Translations under genes and position numbers: made by a program
Shown: piece by piece, positions 12,998 to 24,609 of the stretch
How the letters are laid out: each line of letters begins with the position of its first letter
Position numbering within the stretch: position 1 is the first letter of the stretch
From: Saksenaea vasiformis B4078
Taxonomy: Eukaryota > Mucoromycota > Mucoromycetes > Mucorales > Saksenaeaceae
Direction: 5' to 3'
NCBI GenBank assembly: GCA_000697055.1
Contig: JNDT01001897.1
Coordinates: forward strand, 1 to 60,482
Length of the DNA: 60,482 nucleotides
Notes under the pieces: model-generated
What the model was told of the DNA's origin: nothing
Database searches by the model: none
What the model saw: the letters and a program-made list of their open reading frames with translations, nothing else

Positions 12998-14212
12998 TTA
13001 ACGTCCTTTAATGGATTTAATCTTCCTCCTGCGACAGCGCTTCGCATCGGTTAAATGGTCTTCGTTTCCTGTCACCAGTTGCTTAAAATTTTCGAGCCAT
13101 ACCGACCGTGCTAGGTCTTTGTAAGTCTCGAAATTATCTACTAGTATTTGGAGATCCGCGCTACGCGTGGCACTTGCAGGCCAGACATCGTCAGGGTAGC
13201 AACACTGTAGTTGGCGACGTATTGTAAGGAACCTCGTTAGATACGATTGTTCGGATTCGTCTTCGCCACGAGGACCCGTCAGTTCTAGCAAGTGCATAAT
13301 GTTGATATCGGGTTCCACGTACTGGTAACCGTGTTGTATGATGGTGTCTAGAAATAAGGCATGAGAAAGGAACTATACAATAGAGATAATTCTACCATAG
13401 AATATAGCAATCCCCAGCGGAGTCGTAATATGATATGCTGCCGCAAATCGAGCACTTGGGATCATGTAGTTCTTATAAGTCCAATTGCGCTGAAACTTTG
13501 AAAACGATTGATCCCATCGACAGGCCTCTCGACGCCAAGCGTGACAAAATGACTCCAAGCCGAACGTGTTCCCTCGGTTGTCTTGGTCACAGTAGGGAAG
13601 TTGACGAATCTCTTCGAGTCGGTTGAGGAAAGGTGTAAGTGAGTTCTGGGTGTTCATCTTTGAATACTCAAGCACGACCGTATGCGCGTCGTCTGTCCCT
13701 GTCTACTACATATTAGCAGATCTGAAGAATCATAGTTGAATACATACAGTGAAGCCTGCATACCCACAAGTGAAACCACGCTTATCCCCGATATCCAGGC
13801 AAGATCTGATAAGTAACATAGACTCAGTATTACGAAGTAGTAAAAGGAAACTGCTTGACGTAGACTTACGCGTAGGCGAAAGTCGTATCACCTTCTTCAA
13901 AAACGTTTGTTATCAGGCTAGCCATCTTTCTTGTGTTCGGATCGACGCCACCCACGTCTGGTAATCCACTTAGGTCGTAAAACGTTGTTCCATTTTCCGG
14001 ATTAATGCATGGTCTCTAGACAGATGCTAAATAAACTGACATTGTGTATGTTGCTAACTCACTTTGTTTTGGAAATTGAATTTTGCGCACATGGCCGATG
14101 TTATATCAAACGCTCCATTGCAGGCTGGGTACTGTTGCTCAAGACAACGTACTATTGTTGTGAGCAGTAGAGGCAGCAATTTTACAGCATCAGTTGAGTA
14201 TACTACACGCAT
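12998..14212 (-). CDS. csn: Secreted chitosanase, glycoside hydrolase family 46
   Basis: Exons 14212-14063, 14015-13870, 13805-13748, 13702-13396 and 13347-12998 give 336 aa. GH46 enzymes cut beta-1,4-glucosamine links in chitosan, a main wall polymer of Mucoromycota. The chosen start gives a hydrophobic N-terminus (LLPLLLTTIV) compatible with secretion, although the first exon is the least certain. Family hallmarks are LITNVFEEG with the expected general-acid Glu (about residue 90), CLDIGDKRGFTCGYAGFT with the second acid Asp (about residue 106), TGTDDAHTVV, then PLGIAIFYDTIIQHG across the last intron. Length fits GH46. The C-terminus is basic (RCRRRKIKSIKG), which is unusual for the enzyme core. 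GH46 is mainly bacterial, so old transfer is possible but not shown here. Confidence 0.85.
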
Positions 14213-15801
14213 GAAAGTAAGAAGCAAGAAAGGTAAGATCAAGACCGCTACCTTTCAAGTGCCCCTCACGAAATCCACCGAGCTTAATAAACACAACGGT
14301 GAATGCTGGTTGCCACTATTTGCAACAAATAATATAACTGTGTTTTGCACGCAGGCACTGCATTGTTTGTTATACCAGAGTTAGAAACTTTTGCAATATG
14401 AAAACCATGCTAGATATAGCACTGCGTAATCGACATCCTATTCGAACTGTCCGAATGGATGGTAACGCATGAAATTTGGCACTGTATTATACAACTCGTT
14501 ATGTAATCAGTAACAGTTCCATATAACTTTTACGCGATATGGGGGTATGGCAAAACGACGAAAGCTAACCTCAACCAGCTCAATTTTTTTTAATCACACG
14601 GTTATTTCGCATTGTTGGATTGCTGCAGCAATAGATATCGAATAACATAAGCAGAACGTAAAGAAAAGGATCAACACCTACCAGACTGTCTGTAAAGGAA
14701 CCATCTGAAATATGTTCCTCAACCTCACTGAAGCTTTCACATGCTTCCTATCCAGGACAATGTCACTCAGCCGTAGAATTGAAGTGTAGTCTTGGGTTCA
14801 TTCGTCGTTATAGGGTGGTTTTAAAAAATGAAGCGTTTGTTGTCAAGAAATACCAGTGTTCCCTAGACACACATCACGCGATGACACCATGTTTTTGGTA
14901 TTGGACAAAAAATTCTGTCACTGACACCGCTAAACGAGTATAGCATGAAGTACGCAAAAATAGGCTTATTGTATGCAATCTCTCCGAGTAGACCTGCATT
15001 TTCACCACATCGAGACTGTTCAATCGAGGTTGAGTCTGCGCAGATCCACCATCGTTAAACACATCAAAAAGATACGAGAAAGCACCAGTATGATCGATAA
15101 ATCTAGTACTATGTACTTTTTTTCACTCTCAATCAATGCCAAAGCTAACGACCAGATCTCTGCGGAGTGCTGACACTAATACCCAAGCATTTCATGAGAA
15201 ACTCTTTCTAGTAAACCGGTTCTCCTCAACATATTAGAAAAACACGAAGCGCGTATTATCATGATTCCCAGATCTAAACTTCCTCCAGACGCTAGATAGA
15301 GGTCTCCTTTTCGTTACTGTTTATCTTTTCAGGGATGCACTGCAAGCTATTAGATTTTTTACGATCAGTCTAGTTTCTGCATTTTTGACGTTTTTCTTTC
15401 TCGCTTGTTTGAGATCTGAAATATACAGGAATTCGATGAAATTTTCTCTTATACGTGATTGAGGTGCTTACGATGGGTACATGTACCAAAGATACAGAAT
15501 CGCCATTTGATTCTCAAATTGCTTGCTCCACTTATTTGGATTGCTGCCAAGGTGGTTTCCTTCACGATATTACTATTTCATACGGTTACCAATATTTGTC
15601 ATGCTATGGATACGAAAGAAACAGAAAACCTGGAAAATCGAATAACAGACAGCAAGAAGCGATCGCTGGAGTGAAATTTGCTCTCAGGTAGCACCAAATT
15701 GCCCTTTTCTGTCAGCGCAACCACCTGCGCAGAGACCTAGATAATTGGGTTCTTCTCTTTGCCTTCGGCCATCAATTTGAGTCTTCTCAAGTTCAATTAC
15801 T
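14213..15801. other. Interval without a firm gene
   Basis: No gene is called. At 15459-15691 two overlapping plus-strand frames stay open. One encodes a hydrophobic segment (LLAPLIWIAAKVVSFTILLF) and the other a Cys-rich peptide. Neither has a good start context or resolvable partner exons. They end about 110 bp before the next gene's ATG and may be a 5' exon or noise. Confidence 0.3.
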
Positions 15802-17894
15802 ATGCGCCCCGACCGAACGCACGAAAAGACAAAGAAGAATTCGATAGCATTCTTCCCTTCTCGACTGCAGACTAGTACAAGTGACTTGCCGTTACGAGGC
15901 ATCCACATCAACATCAGTTCGGATCCTTTTCAGCATCGCATCCCTCCTCATTTACAACGCTTATGGCAGGAGAGTCGAATACGAAAGCACCTCTCACTTT
16001 TGCGCATTCGCTTATCAAAGCGGTACCAGGAATCATCGCCAGTGGAATTCTTAGTGTTGTTCCTCATGGTGGTTTTCGCCTGTTTCTTTCTATTAGTCCA
16101 TGTCGGATTTTTTAGTGGAAAGAAATATCAAGATTGGCAGAATGATCATTATGGCTGGGTAGAAGAAATTGATCTGCTAGAAAATGTCTATCCAGAGGAG
16201 GGGCGTTCCTTGACTACTGCCATCCTCTTGTTCCATCCACGAAACTCAAAGACTGTCAGGACCGAGGCAGCTCAATCAATTACTCCTATTTTGGAGAAGT
16301 TGTGTGAATATGACATGTTTGGCGGTATGATAGTGTGGAACGAGAATCCACTGATAAATGTCACTGCAGAGGTGAGAGAACGGCAGGACCATGATCTTGT
16401 CTTAACTTCATGCTTTGAATAGAGCATTGAGGCTCCACAATGTTCTTTGAAAACATTGTCGATCTACAACTCCCCGGGAAATATACATTTATCCTCTCGC
16501 TATCTTGCATGCTTATCCGTTGATACACCCTACTGTTACTTCCATAATGCAGACGGATTGACAAAGCATTTGCGGAGTATATATGCGAACTTCCTGCGAT
16601 ATCCAAACGTCGTCCACGTAGAAACGCCTGATGCAGCAACTTATAGCGACACACGATGGAATTGGTGCTTTTTCAATGATGGTAAGATCAACGTTTCACT
16701 TGTATGTTGCAAATTAATTGTTCGGTTTGATGACTTGTAGACATCCAACTTCATACTTGTTATTTGCCAATGAGATCTGGCTTGTTTATATCTAAAAGCA
16801 CCGCAGATAAATTTTCTAAATTGCTGGAAATTGATCCGGCGCAGCAGCAGCAGCAGCTTAACGATGCATATTTTCTAACATACATGAATCAGGTTCCCTA
16901 CCAACTAGAAGGACATGGCACTGTAAATCGTGAACCACTTACAGAAGACGAAAAATCACAAGCAGTACGTGTGTTGCGCGTTGGGAGGTTACTAAGAATA
17001 ATGACCGGGATGAACGTAGCATAAAGGTCTGGTGACGCTATACCATAGCTTGGCCCATAAAAACGATATATTTCCAACGATAGAAGAGAAACCAACCATG
17101 TATGAGCATGTTGCAAGGTGAGAAATGGGCTTTCTAAGATGTGGTAAATCCTCATACGATATAGAACTGCCTGCCATGATGATCGTTGTTTGCTTCTTAC
17201 GAACGTCGAAGCCTTTCCCGATGTCCGTTTATTTTCGTACAATCCGAGCATTAGTTTAGACGATTCGGAAAGGATCCACAACAGTTATTTCAACCGCAAC
17301 AAGTTTATTTCACATCCATATTCTAATGCCGTAGATGCTGATGATAATAGCGCTTGGAAAGCCCTCTATGGTAAGTTTTTTTTTCTTTGAAACATCAAAG
17401 CCAGTGTTCTGAACATCATTTTCTATAGATATCAAAGCAGGCGACTATATCGGTCTTGATATGTTAAGGCCTATGCCAATCGCGCTAAATTATCGATTAC
17501 TTGCTCGGCATCCTTATGCTTATCGAGGAGCACTAAGCATACAAATATCATACGATGGCGTAAATTGGGTATGTTATACTAAATATTTTGCTTCAGCATG
17601 TTTATAATAGATTTGAAGGTTGAGGTGCAAAATCCCGGTTCTGTTTCTTGTCGCGCGTTCGAAACAAAGGATTTACAAGAAACTGTGCCAGGTCTGTTAG
17701 AGTGCCGATTTTCAATTAAGGAAATTGGCTACCGTTTCGTTCGACTGGAAAGTCGTCGCGACCTCGATTTTGGGTTCGAAGTGTACGACTTGTCTTTCAG
17801 TGCCAAGGCTAGACGTGATGCAAACGGCCAAATGCTAGAAGTTGTTACAGACGAAGATGGTCTGGTCCTTGTGGAAGACAATTTCAACTCCTGA
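15802..17894 (+). CDS. Type II membrane glycosyltransferase-like protein with C-terminal beta-sandwich
   Basis: Exons 15802-16371, 16423-16681, 16741-16964, 17020-17117, 17165-17370, 17429-17568 and 17619-17894 give 590 aa. A basic cytosolic N-terminus precedes one membrane segment at residues 82-104 (FLVLFLMVVFACFFLLVHV), so the bulk should lie in the Golgi/ER lumen. The middle part looks like a GT-A fold of the exostosin/GT64 kind: TTAILLFHPRNS, then GGMIVWNENP, then NSPGNIHLSSRY, then YCYFHNADGL in place of the usual DxD, then MRSGLFISKS. The last about 170 residues (KAGDYIGLDMLRPM, SIQISYDGVNW, YRFVRLES) resemble an F5/8-type discoidin domain. Enzyme activity and substrate are inference. 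The acceptor at 17618 (TTTGAAG) is the weakest join. Convergent with the phosphatase gene. Confidence 0.6.
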
Positions 17895-18323
17895 GGATGA
17901 CGCTATCTCCTGATTGTTATTATCTATCGTATTATGCCAACAGTTCCTACTAGTGTGTTTTATCTGTATTTGTTTTGTCTTCGCTTTTTTTTCACCCTCT
18001 TTAATGAATAGACTAATGGGTAAGGTCTTTCTTTGTTTGTTCGATCATGGCCTATAGAAAGCATTTAACGAATGGATTTCTGTATATCTAAATCAAATCA
18101 CGCCTATCCGTTTACTCAGTGTAATGTAGATGTATATTACAAGCGAAAGTAATAGCAGTGGGTGAACTGCGTGAGGGCAAGATCATGAGCCTTTGTGTCG
18201 TGTTGGTAGTTAAACCGTTTATTCATGGTCCCACAGAACCGCTGTATTCAGTCAGCGCAAATATTACGAAAAAAAAGTTTGTGTTCAAATACGGCAATGT
18301 ACAATTAGAAGCAGGAAGGGAAA

Positions 18324-19747
18324 TCAAAGGAAGTATTGGCTGCCCGGTCCAGCCGACAACGATGCATCCCCTTGGGCATCATTTTCCAAGAATATTCGGT
18401 AATCGCTCTCCAGGACTTCGTTACGATCGTCTGCTATTTTGAGGATGGCGGCTTTGTTGCCACATCGATAACAGTAGTTCGGCGCTGACCAGAGCGTTAC
18501 CAAGTCCTTCTCTGCAAAAGGATAATTGTAGCCTTCATCCACTAATTGGTGACTCCGCACAATCAAATTCACGCCATTATTGTGACAAAACTATCGTAAA
18601 GTTTAGGATGATTAATCACGATCCAATAGTCGTACTTACTGCTTCTGTTGGTAAGTGCCCAAACAGATATCCTCCTCCACGTGGACTAATGGCCCACGAT
18701 TCTACCTGTGCTTCTGGATCAGACCATAATAAATCTAGGATGAAAAAGAAGAGTGAATCACAATGTATCCAGTCAAGCTGCTTTATACCACACGGCCCTC
18801 CTGTTTGGGGAAGCTCTTGCATGCGAAATAGCGTTCTACAAGTGGAAATGCTCAAGCCAAATTGTATCATCTAGCGACCTTACCGAATGGTATCAATCGA
18901 CGGTAGCTCTGGCGAGAGTCCACCGTGGACACAGAATACAGTTCCGTCAATAAGCTATGCTTATTGTTATCCAGATCATTCCCCATGTAGTAATATAGAC
19001 TTACGGCTGCTAGCGGCAGATAGTCGAAAACAGTGCAGCACCATTCCCATACTTTTGCGCTTTGGTATTTTGCCAAGCATTCATCTGTAGTCGATCCCAC
19101 CTCCGTAATTAAAATAAAACGTGCAATGTTCGTAGCGAGACTTGCCATAGAATCCGTATACACGTGTAACATTTCGACTTTCATGATTTCCTCTGGTCAA
19201 CGTGATCCGGTCAGGATATCTTTTTTTTTTTTGAAAGAGAGAGAAAGAGGACATTGATGATTTAAAATCAGTTTTCTCGTGGGGGATCAGATACACTAAC
19301 TTACTTGACTTTTAATAACAGTAGCAAGGTCAACGTTTCTAAAGAATAGCGCCCACGATCTACGAAATCACCCTACATAAAATAGAAAGCAATACGTTCA
19401 ATGGTCTGCGTTTGTATGTAGCTTTGCGCGTGAGTTGTAGTGGACATGGCTGTACCATAAAAATATACGAAGTGCCTGGCATATCTCCTCCCACTTCAAA
19501 CAATTTTAAGAGGTCATAAAACTGACCATGGATGTCACCACATAAAGTAACAGGTGCTCGTACGGGAACAACGGTTGACTCCTCTGCCAAGATTTCTTTT
19601 AGCTAATGGAAGAGCAAGACTATTTTAGCGCGTTCTGTCCACACCATGCTATGCTAATGCTACTACCTTATTGCATAGCTGACGCATGTTGTTCTCGGAA
19701 AGATATTTGCAAGCTTTGATGGACTCAATGCAGGCATCAACATCCAT
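18324..19747 (-). CDS. PPP6C: PP2A-like Ser/Thr phosphatase catalytic subunit, PP6/Sit4/Ppe1 type
   Basis: Nine exons: 19747-19667, 19602-19456, 19372-19305, 19219-19146, 19084-19005, 18954-18884, 18835-18789, 18734-18640 and 18590-18324. The 309-aa product matches the 305-311 aa of the family. Metal-binding motifs are all present: [30 protein letters not shown] and [11 protein letters not shown]. The C-terminus is YFL, the methylation and regulatory-subunit tail of PP2A-class enzymes. GDFVDRG and the N-terminus ([16 protein letters not shown]) favour PP6/Sit4 over PP2A or PP4, but I cannot exclude PP4. Oddities are RNVTRVYGF where relatives have RQITQVYGF, and a GC-AG intron (19145-19085; donor GCAAGT). 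Divergent from TRAPPC2L, with 138 bp between start codons, so they probably share a promoter. Confidence 0.93.
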
Positions 19748-19885
19748 GGCGACTCTTCTAACTATAAACAATGAGGGAAAAAGAAGAGAGAGAACAGAAG
19801 GGTCGTAAGGCCCATCGGTTACGTCCGCCCGGCAAAATTGTTCCAAAAATGGCATGGTGGACTTTCCATTCCTTTTTCTTCCACC

Positions 19886-20560
19886 ATGAGTAGCGAGATC
19901 AACTGCATAGCCCTCATTGGAAAGCAGGTGCGGTAGTCATCATTTCCATCGGTGCGAGGGACTGACCTCTTTTACGTTTGCAGAACAATCCACTTTACAT
20001 CAAGAATTTCAGCTCCACACATCCTGACCTGAAATATCATTATATTGCTCATACTTCTATTGATGTAATTGAAGAACGATGTGAGCCATTAGCCTGCTTT
20101 ATGTCGTAAGCTAAATGTCACAAAGTAGCGAATGGTCCGAAGAATCTAGACCTTTACTTGGGTCTATTATATGCTATGGAAGACCTTGCAGTGTAGGTTT
20201 GTCAAGTTCCTTTGCGAGTAGCTATTTTAACTACCAATTCCCGCTCTTAGTTACGGGTATATTACAAATACACGTGTCAAGTTTATTGTAGTTGTTTCTG
20301 TGACCGATGGTATTATTCGTGATGCGGATATGAAAGCGGTAAATAATAGCAGTAAGAACGGTACATGGTTTGACGTGTTATGGTAGATTTTCAAAAAGAT
20401 CCATGCAGCGCATGTTGCGCAGGTCTGCAATCCATTTTACACAGTTGATTCGCAACGATCCATAAATAGCAAAACATTCGTTCGCGCCATTGATGCTATC
20501 GGTGCTCATGCAAACGCAAGGTCTGTGCAGAAAACGGATGTAACTACTGATCCAGACTAA
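19886..20560 (+). CDS. TRAPPC2L: TRAPP complex subunit TRAPPC2L (yeast Tca17)
   Basis: Exons 19886-19927, 19984-20080, 20129-20192, 20251-20338 and 20387-20560 give 154 aa. It is a longin/sedlin-fold subunit of the TRAPP vesicle-tethering complexes at the Golgi. Diagnostic stretches are INCIALIGKQNNPLYIKNF, KYHYIAHTSIDVIEER, LDLYLGLLYAMEDLAVYGY, ITNTRVKFIVVV and VCNPFY. These align along the whole human protein (about 140 aa). The C-terminal about 15 residues (ARSVQKTDVTTDPD) are extra. Introns are 48-58 nt. It shares a short 5' region with the PP6-type phosphatase. Confidence 0.92.
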
Positions 20561-21910
20561 CCAGCTTGAAAAACAAACACAGTAGTATCTAATTTTACGC
20601 TTATGACGACGACAGGTTCATTCCATTGAATGATTGGTCGATTAGTCAAACGCGTGGAGGTTCATCCATTTCAATCATTATTCTGTATAACTTTGTTTCT
20701 TTTACCCATTTATTAAATATATTGGTTGCGATTCACGCACACAACTCATCTCTATGATAATTACGCCCGTGAATGCGTCTAAAATAGAAAAGAGGATGAA
20801 AGTAATGAGCGACCGCTTCGGGAGGTCAGTTGCTGTTGCAGGGAAGTCGATAGGGACGACGGTTTCGTACCCGAACGAGATGGTTGGAGGAAGAGAAAAG
20901 CTTTATTTGGTTATTGGGCCACACAGCTTTCACGGTTCCTTTTGTTGTTCGATTTTCTTACTTTCGTCCCCATCCCTAATTTTATCAGTTTTAGATAAAT
21001 GTTTCACTTTGCGGTTTTCGTTTACCCGTGGTATCGAAGGAAACGGTACCCTTGCACCAGCTGCGCTACTTCATTCGTAGCATGGCACGCAAACAGCAAA
21101 TGATTTTTAGGCTGTACTGCCATTGCAAAACGCATGAACAAGGCGGAATAAACGCACAGTGCTTTAAGAGAAAAAGCATCAATTGCCAAATAATTCGCTT
21201 GCTGTATTCACTAACCCACTGTCATCTTTCCAGAAATCAGTGCAGGACTTTTTTGCCAGTCAGAGATAGCCGCAATTGGAATCCCCCAGTTCGCTACTGG
21301 ACCCCAGAAATGCTATTGAAAGTAATGAAGATTTCTCCACGTATAGTCTTTCATTTTGCCCTACGGTACTATGAAAAGCAATGACATTCAAGTCAGCCTC
21401 AATGCAATCAAAAACATAGCTCCTCCTTGCCTCATAAGGTAATCTCGAAACTCTTTCGACGAAAGCCTTTGAAGGATTTTGTTAGCAATGGAACCGGAAG
21501 TTTGTGACATGGGGAAGAAAGTGGACAATCAAACCGCGAGCGGAACAAATAGTCTATTCATGCGGTAAATTATTCTTCCGTGATGGCTGTGTTTCTTGCA
21601 CACTTCACATGTAGACGGGAACTACAAAAATGTCGCAAGTACGAGCTTAATGGACATTGCAGGTCGATGCAATGCCTTTTATTCTCGTGTAGTTTCATAT
21701 TAATTAACGTACCCAGAGATTCACATAGTGAAAAACTAAGTTTAATGAATAATGATGACGCACACTACAGCTTTGAGGAATTCATGTTTGGCTACGCGCA
21801 CCCCACAGCCAAAAAATGATGTAGTTTAAGGCTTAAGTAATGTAGGTTATCTGACAAGGAGCGCTGATCTGCGATTTATGTACGTACTGTGTATGGCAGC
21901 AGTAAAGATA

Positions 21911-22083
21911 CAGTGATCCCGCAATAATTTCAACCGCCAAAGTACAGGCATCTGGTTGAAACTACTGAGAGTTGAAATTGCATGGAATGATTTAAGGTGC
22001 AGATGCTTCTCCAGTTTTTCCGAAAAGGTTCAAAATACTGAGGGTTGAAAACAATCGAGGGTGAAATTATCGAGGGACCGCTG
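21911..22083. mobile_element. Short MITE with pogo/Tc1-like terminal inverted repeats
   Basis: The element starts CAGTGATCCCGCAATAATTT and ends with the near complement of it (AAATTATCGAGGGACCGCTG). It is flanked by TA on both sides (21909-21910 and 22084-22085), the expected target duplication for the Tc1/mariner/pogo superfamily. Inside the right arm GGTTGAAA and GGGTGAAA repeats mirror those on the left. At 173 bp it carries no coding capacity, so it is a non-autonomous copy. Confidence 0.75.
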
Positions 22084-22621
22084 TAGTGTATGTGTACCGA
22101 TCGTTCTCTTGTCTTTGCATTGTGACGTTGGACGTATCACTACATCCTTGTTATCCAAACAATAGCGATGCGGGCACTTATCATGGCGAAGTCGTAACGA
22201 CTTGGTCCTATTAAGGGTGTCAGGTTTTATATACCGCCGAAGTGCAACACTTACTTATGTTTACAGCGCTTTGTCACAACATGTAGCTGTGTGGTTTCTT
22301 GCTCGTATGACGAGCAAACCTTATTGTACGGTACTCATCTACCAGTATCACTGGTGCTTTTTGCGCTAACACGCGCCGGAATTTCTGTCGGTTCACATAA
22401 AACGTAATTTTGGCAGTTATTTAACGGATGAACTTTGAAAATACACACCTTTGTCGGTAGAGGGGCATGCCCTTTCATACTTCCCTTCAGGTCTGCATCC
22501 CCATACGCAATACTAGGTGGTAAAGGAACAAGTGAACGATATGATCAGGATAATATCAATTTCTCATTACTATCATACATTATCTTTTTGTTTATAGATG
22601 CGGTGGTAGTAATCATAATGG

Positions 22622-23133
22622 CTAGGTTGCGTATGTCCCATTGATGGGCGAAGCTAACTCCGCCCCATTGAAAACCTGTATAGCTCTTCCATGTTCGGAG
22701 TTATCGTTGCGAACCCGCACGGCTATTATATGGACTGGGTACTTCGCATTTCCGTGTTGGTAGCAGCTATTGCCCGTGCAGCGCTTGCTTGCCTCTTGGT
22801 CACGTAGATCTTCTCCTGTATCGACAGCAGCTAAGAAGTCTGAATGCATATATGGAATATTGCTGTGCGGGTCGCTTCAGGATCCAGGCCTTGCCCTATG
22901 GCAAAAATCCTCGGAAATTCTTGTTTAAGTCATGTAGGCCGCGGTGCACAGGTGATACGTTCTTTCGAGAGGTTCCACGGCTTTAATTTTCGGACGAAGG
23001 AACAACCACGATTAGCCAATTCGGAAAAGATATCAGCTCCCGTAGCAGCTCCTATCACAGTATGTTTCTTGAACCTCTTTCCGTAGAAGACGTTAAGAAC
23101 AAAACTGAATGAGAGGAAGACTGTCATGGGCAA
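22622..23133 (-). CDS. Possible small protein, exons unresolved
   Basis: Two minus-strand open frames, 23133-22930 and 22849-22622, might belong together. The first begins MPMTVFLSFSFVLNVFY, which could be a signal peptide, and then has HTVIGAATGADIFSELANRG. The second has CYQHGNAKYPVHIIAVRVR. No clean GT-AG join keeps the frame between them. I do not recognise a family; this may be noise or a decayed gene. Confidence 0.2.
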
Positions 23134-24609
23134 ATGCGATTAAATAAGCCGTCAGACAGTTAAACGGCTACTAGTGACTTGCGGAATTCAAAAAAGCTTG
23201 GTCGGTCTAACATCAATTAATCAGGGCTGTGGATTGATGTCATTAACATCATGAAACAAAGCGCTTATATAGAGATTTCGACTTCCTGGCTGCATAAAAG
23301 TCGCGATCTTTTATACAATGTCATTTTTATGCGGCCTTATTTACACTCCATGAAACAGTCCTAACCGTCTTGGGAGAATCGTGAAATATCTAGAGCATCC
23401 ATAGAAAAAGAAATCAAGTTGTCTCGGAGACACTTTTAGGGCGTTTTTTCTACATTGGTTATAGATTGGCTCGCATCCGTTTGAAGCTCTATGCACCTAT
23501 ACATATAATATAATTGATACAGTAATCGAGTATCACCACTCAGTTCAACACCTGTAGTTTACTCATTAAGCATGTTGGCGTCTGTTCTAAAACAATTTTT
23601 CGGCGTAGCGCGAAGTATGCCATTGGGTGTTGTAATCCAGAATTTACTACTCTTGTGGGATTTATAAAGGGAGAAAATCACATCAGCTTTTGAAGGAGTA
23701 CTTATGTCAGCTAAGTACCATTTTTGCGTTGGTGCCGAACCAATCTTGTGCTGAGAAACAGTGGGCTGTTGCGCAGGGAACTACACACTGTTCATTGAAA
23801 ATTCAATAGTTCCGAACCAACTCGAAAGTATACTGCACCGATCGGAACGCGGAAGAAAGGAGATATAATGGCTAACTAAAGGTAGGTGTAGACCTTTTTC
23901 TTTCCGCCCAGTTTTTTGCTTTACATCCCCTGTGTGCACTTCTGTGGGATCCACACTCAGGATCATTACGACTTCTGTCTCAAAGCCTCTTGGTTGCGAT
24001 GGCATTTTATGCCCATCACTTAAGTAAGTATACGTTATCATATTCATCGTCGCACACCCCAACAATAGATCGCCAGACGTTGTACCACTTCAATCCCTCT
24101 ACAATGTGTATCAGTTAGCCAATCACAGAAGCCAATATCCCCTTCCCCTAGTACGGAGTACGTCATCCATAATACCATGGAATTGCCCCTCAGGGGCAGG
24201 TAAGCTGATATGCAGGTATTACTACATTTACTAGCCATGAATGAATTTTTACACTACTCTATGAATTCCACGTCCAGCGAGGGACCAGGCCGATGTAGGT
24301 GGAGTATGGGTTTGTTGCCAATTTATGTGCTAATGACACCATATTCAATTCTCCCGGTCCCCATAGAATACTGAACTTATACAGGTTAGCTTAAAGATTC
24401 GTTCCAACAGCTAGCATCAAAAAACCTGATACGTAACTGCACGTAGGTTTTGAAAATCCGCCACATTCCTTTATTTCTATTCGTCGGTTGTCCAGAAAGA
24501 TGCGTGTCGTCCGGGAATTTTGAAATCTGGAAAACTGTAGACGGGTGAACACACTAGATTCATTGCCCTATTCTTTTCTTTTTTTGTTATTTAATTCTGA
24601 ACGTTGTGC

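Larger units (their letters stand above)
20561..24609. other. Gene-poor interval
   Basis: Four kilobases with no convincing gene apart from a MITE and a possible small secreted ORF. Other open frames (for example at 20754-21080 and 21580-21819) lack motifs and plausible splice partners. The DNA is AT-rich with many short A/T runs. Confidence 0.45.
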
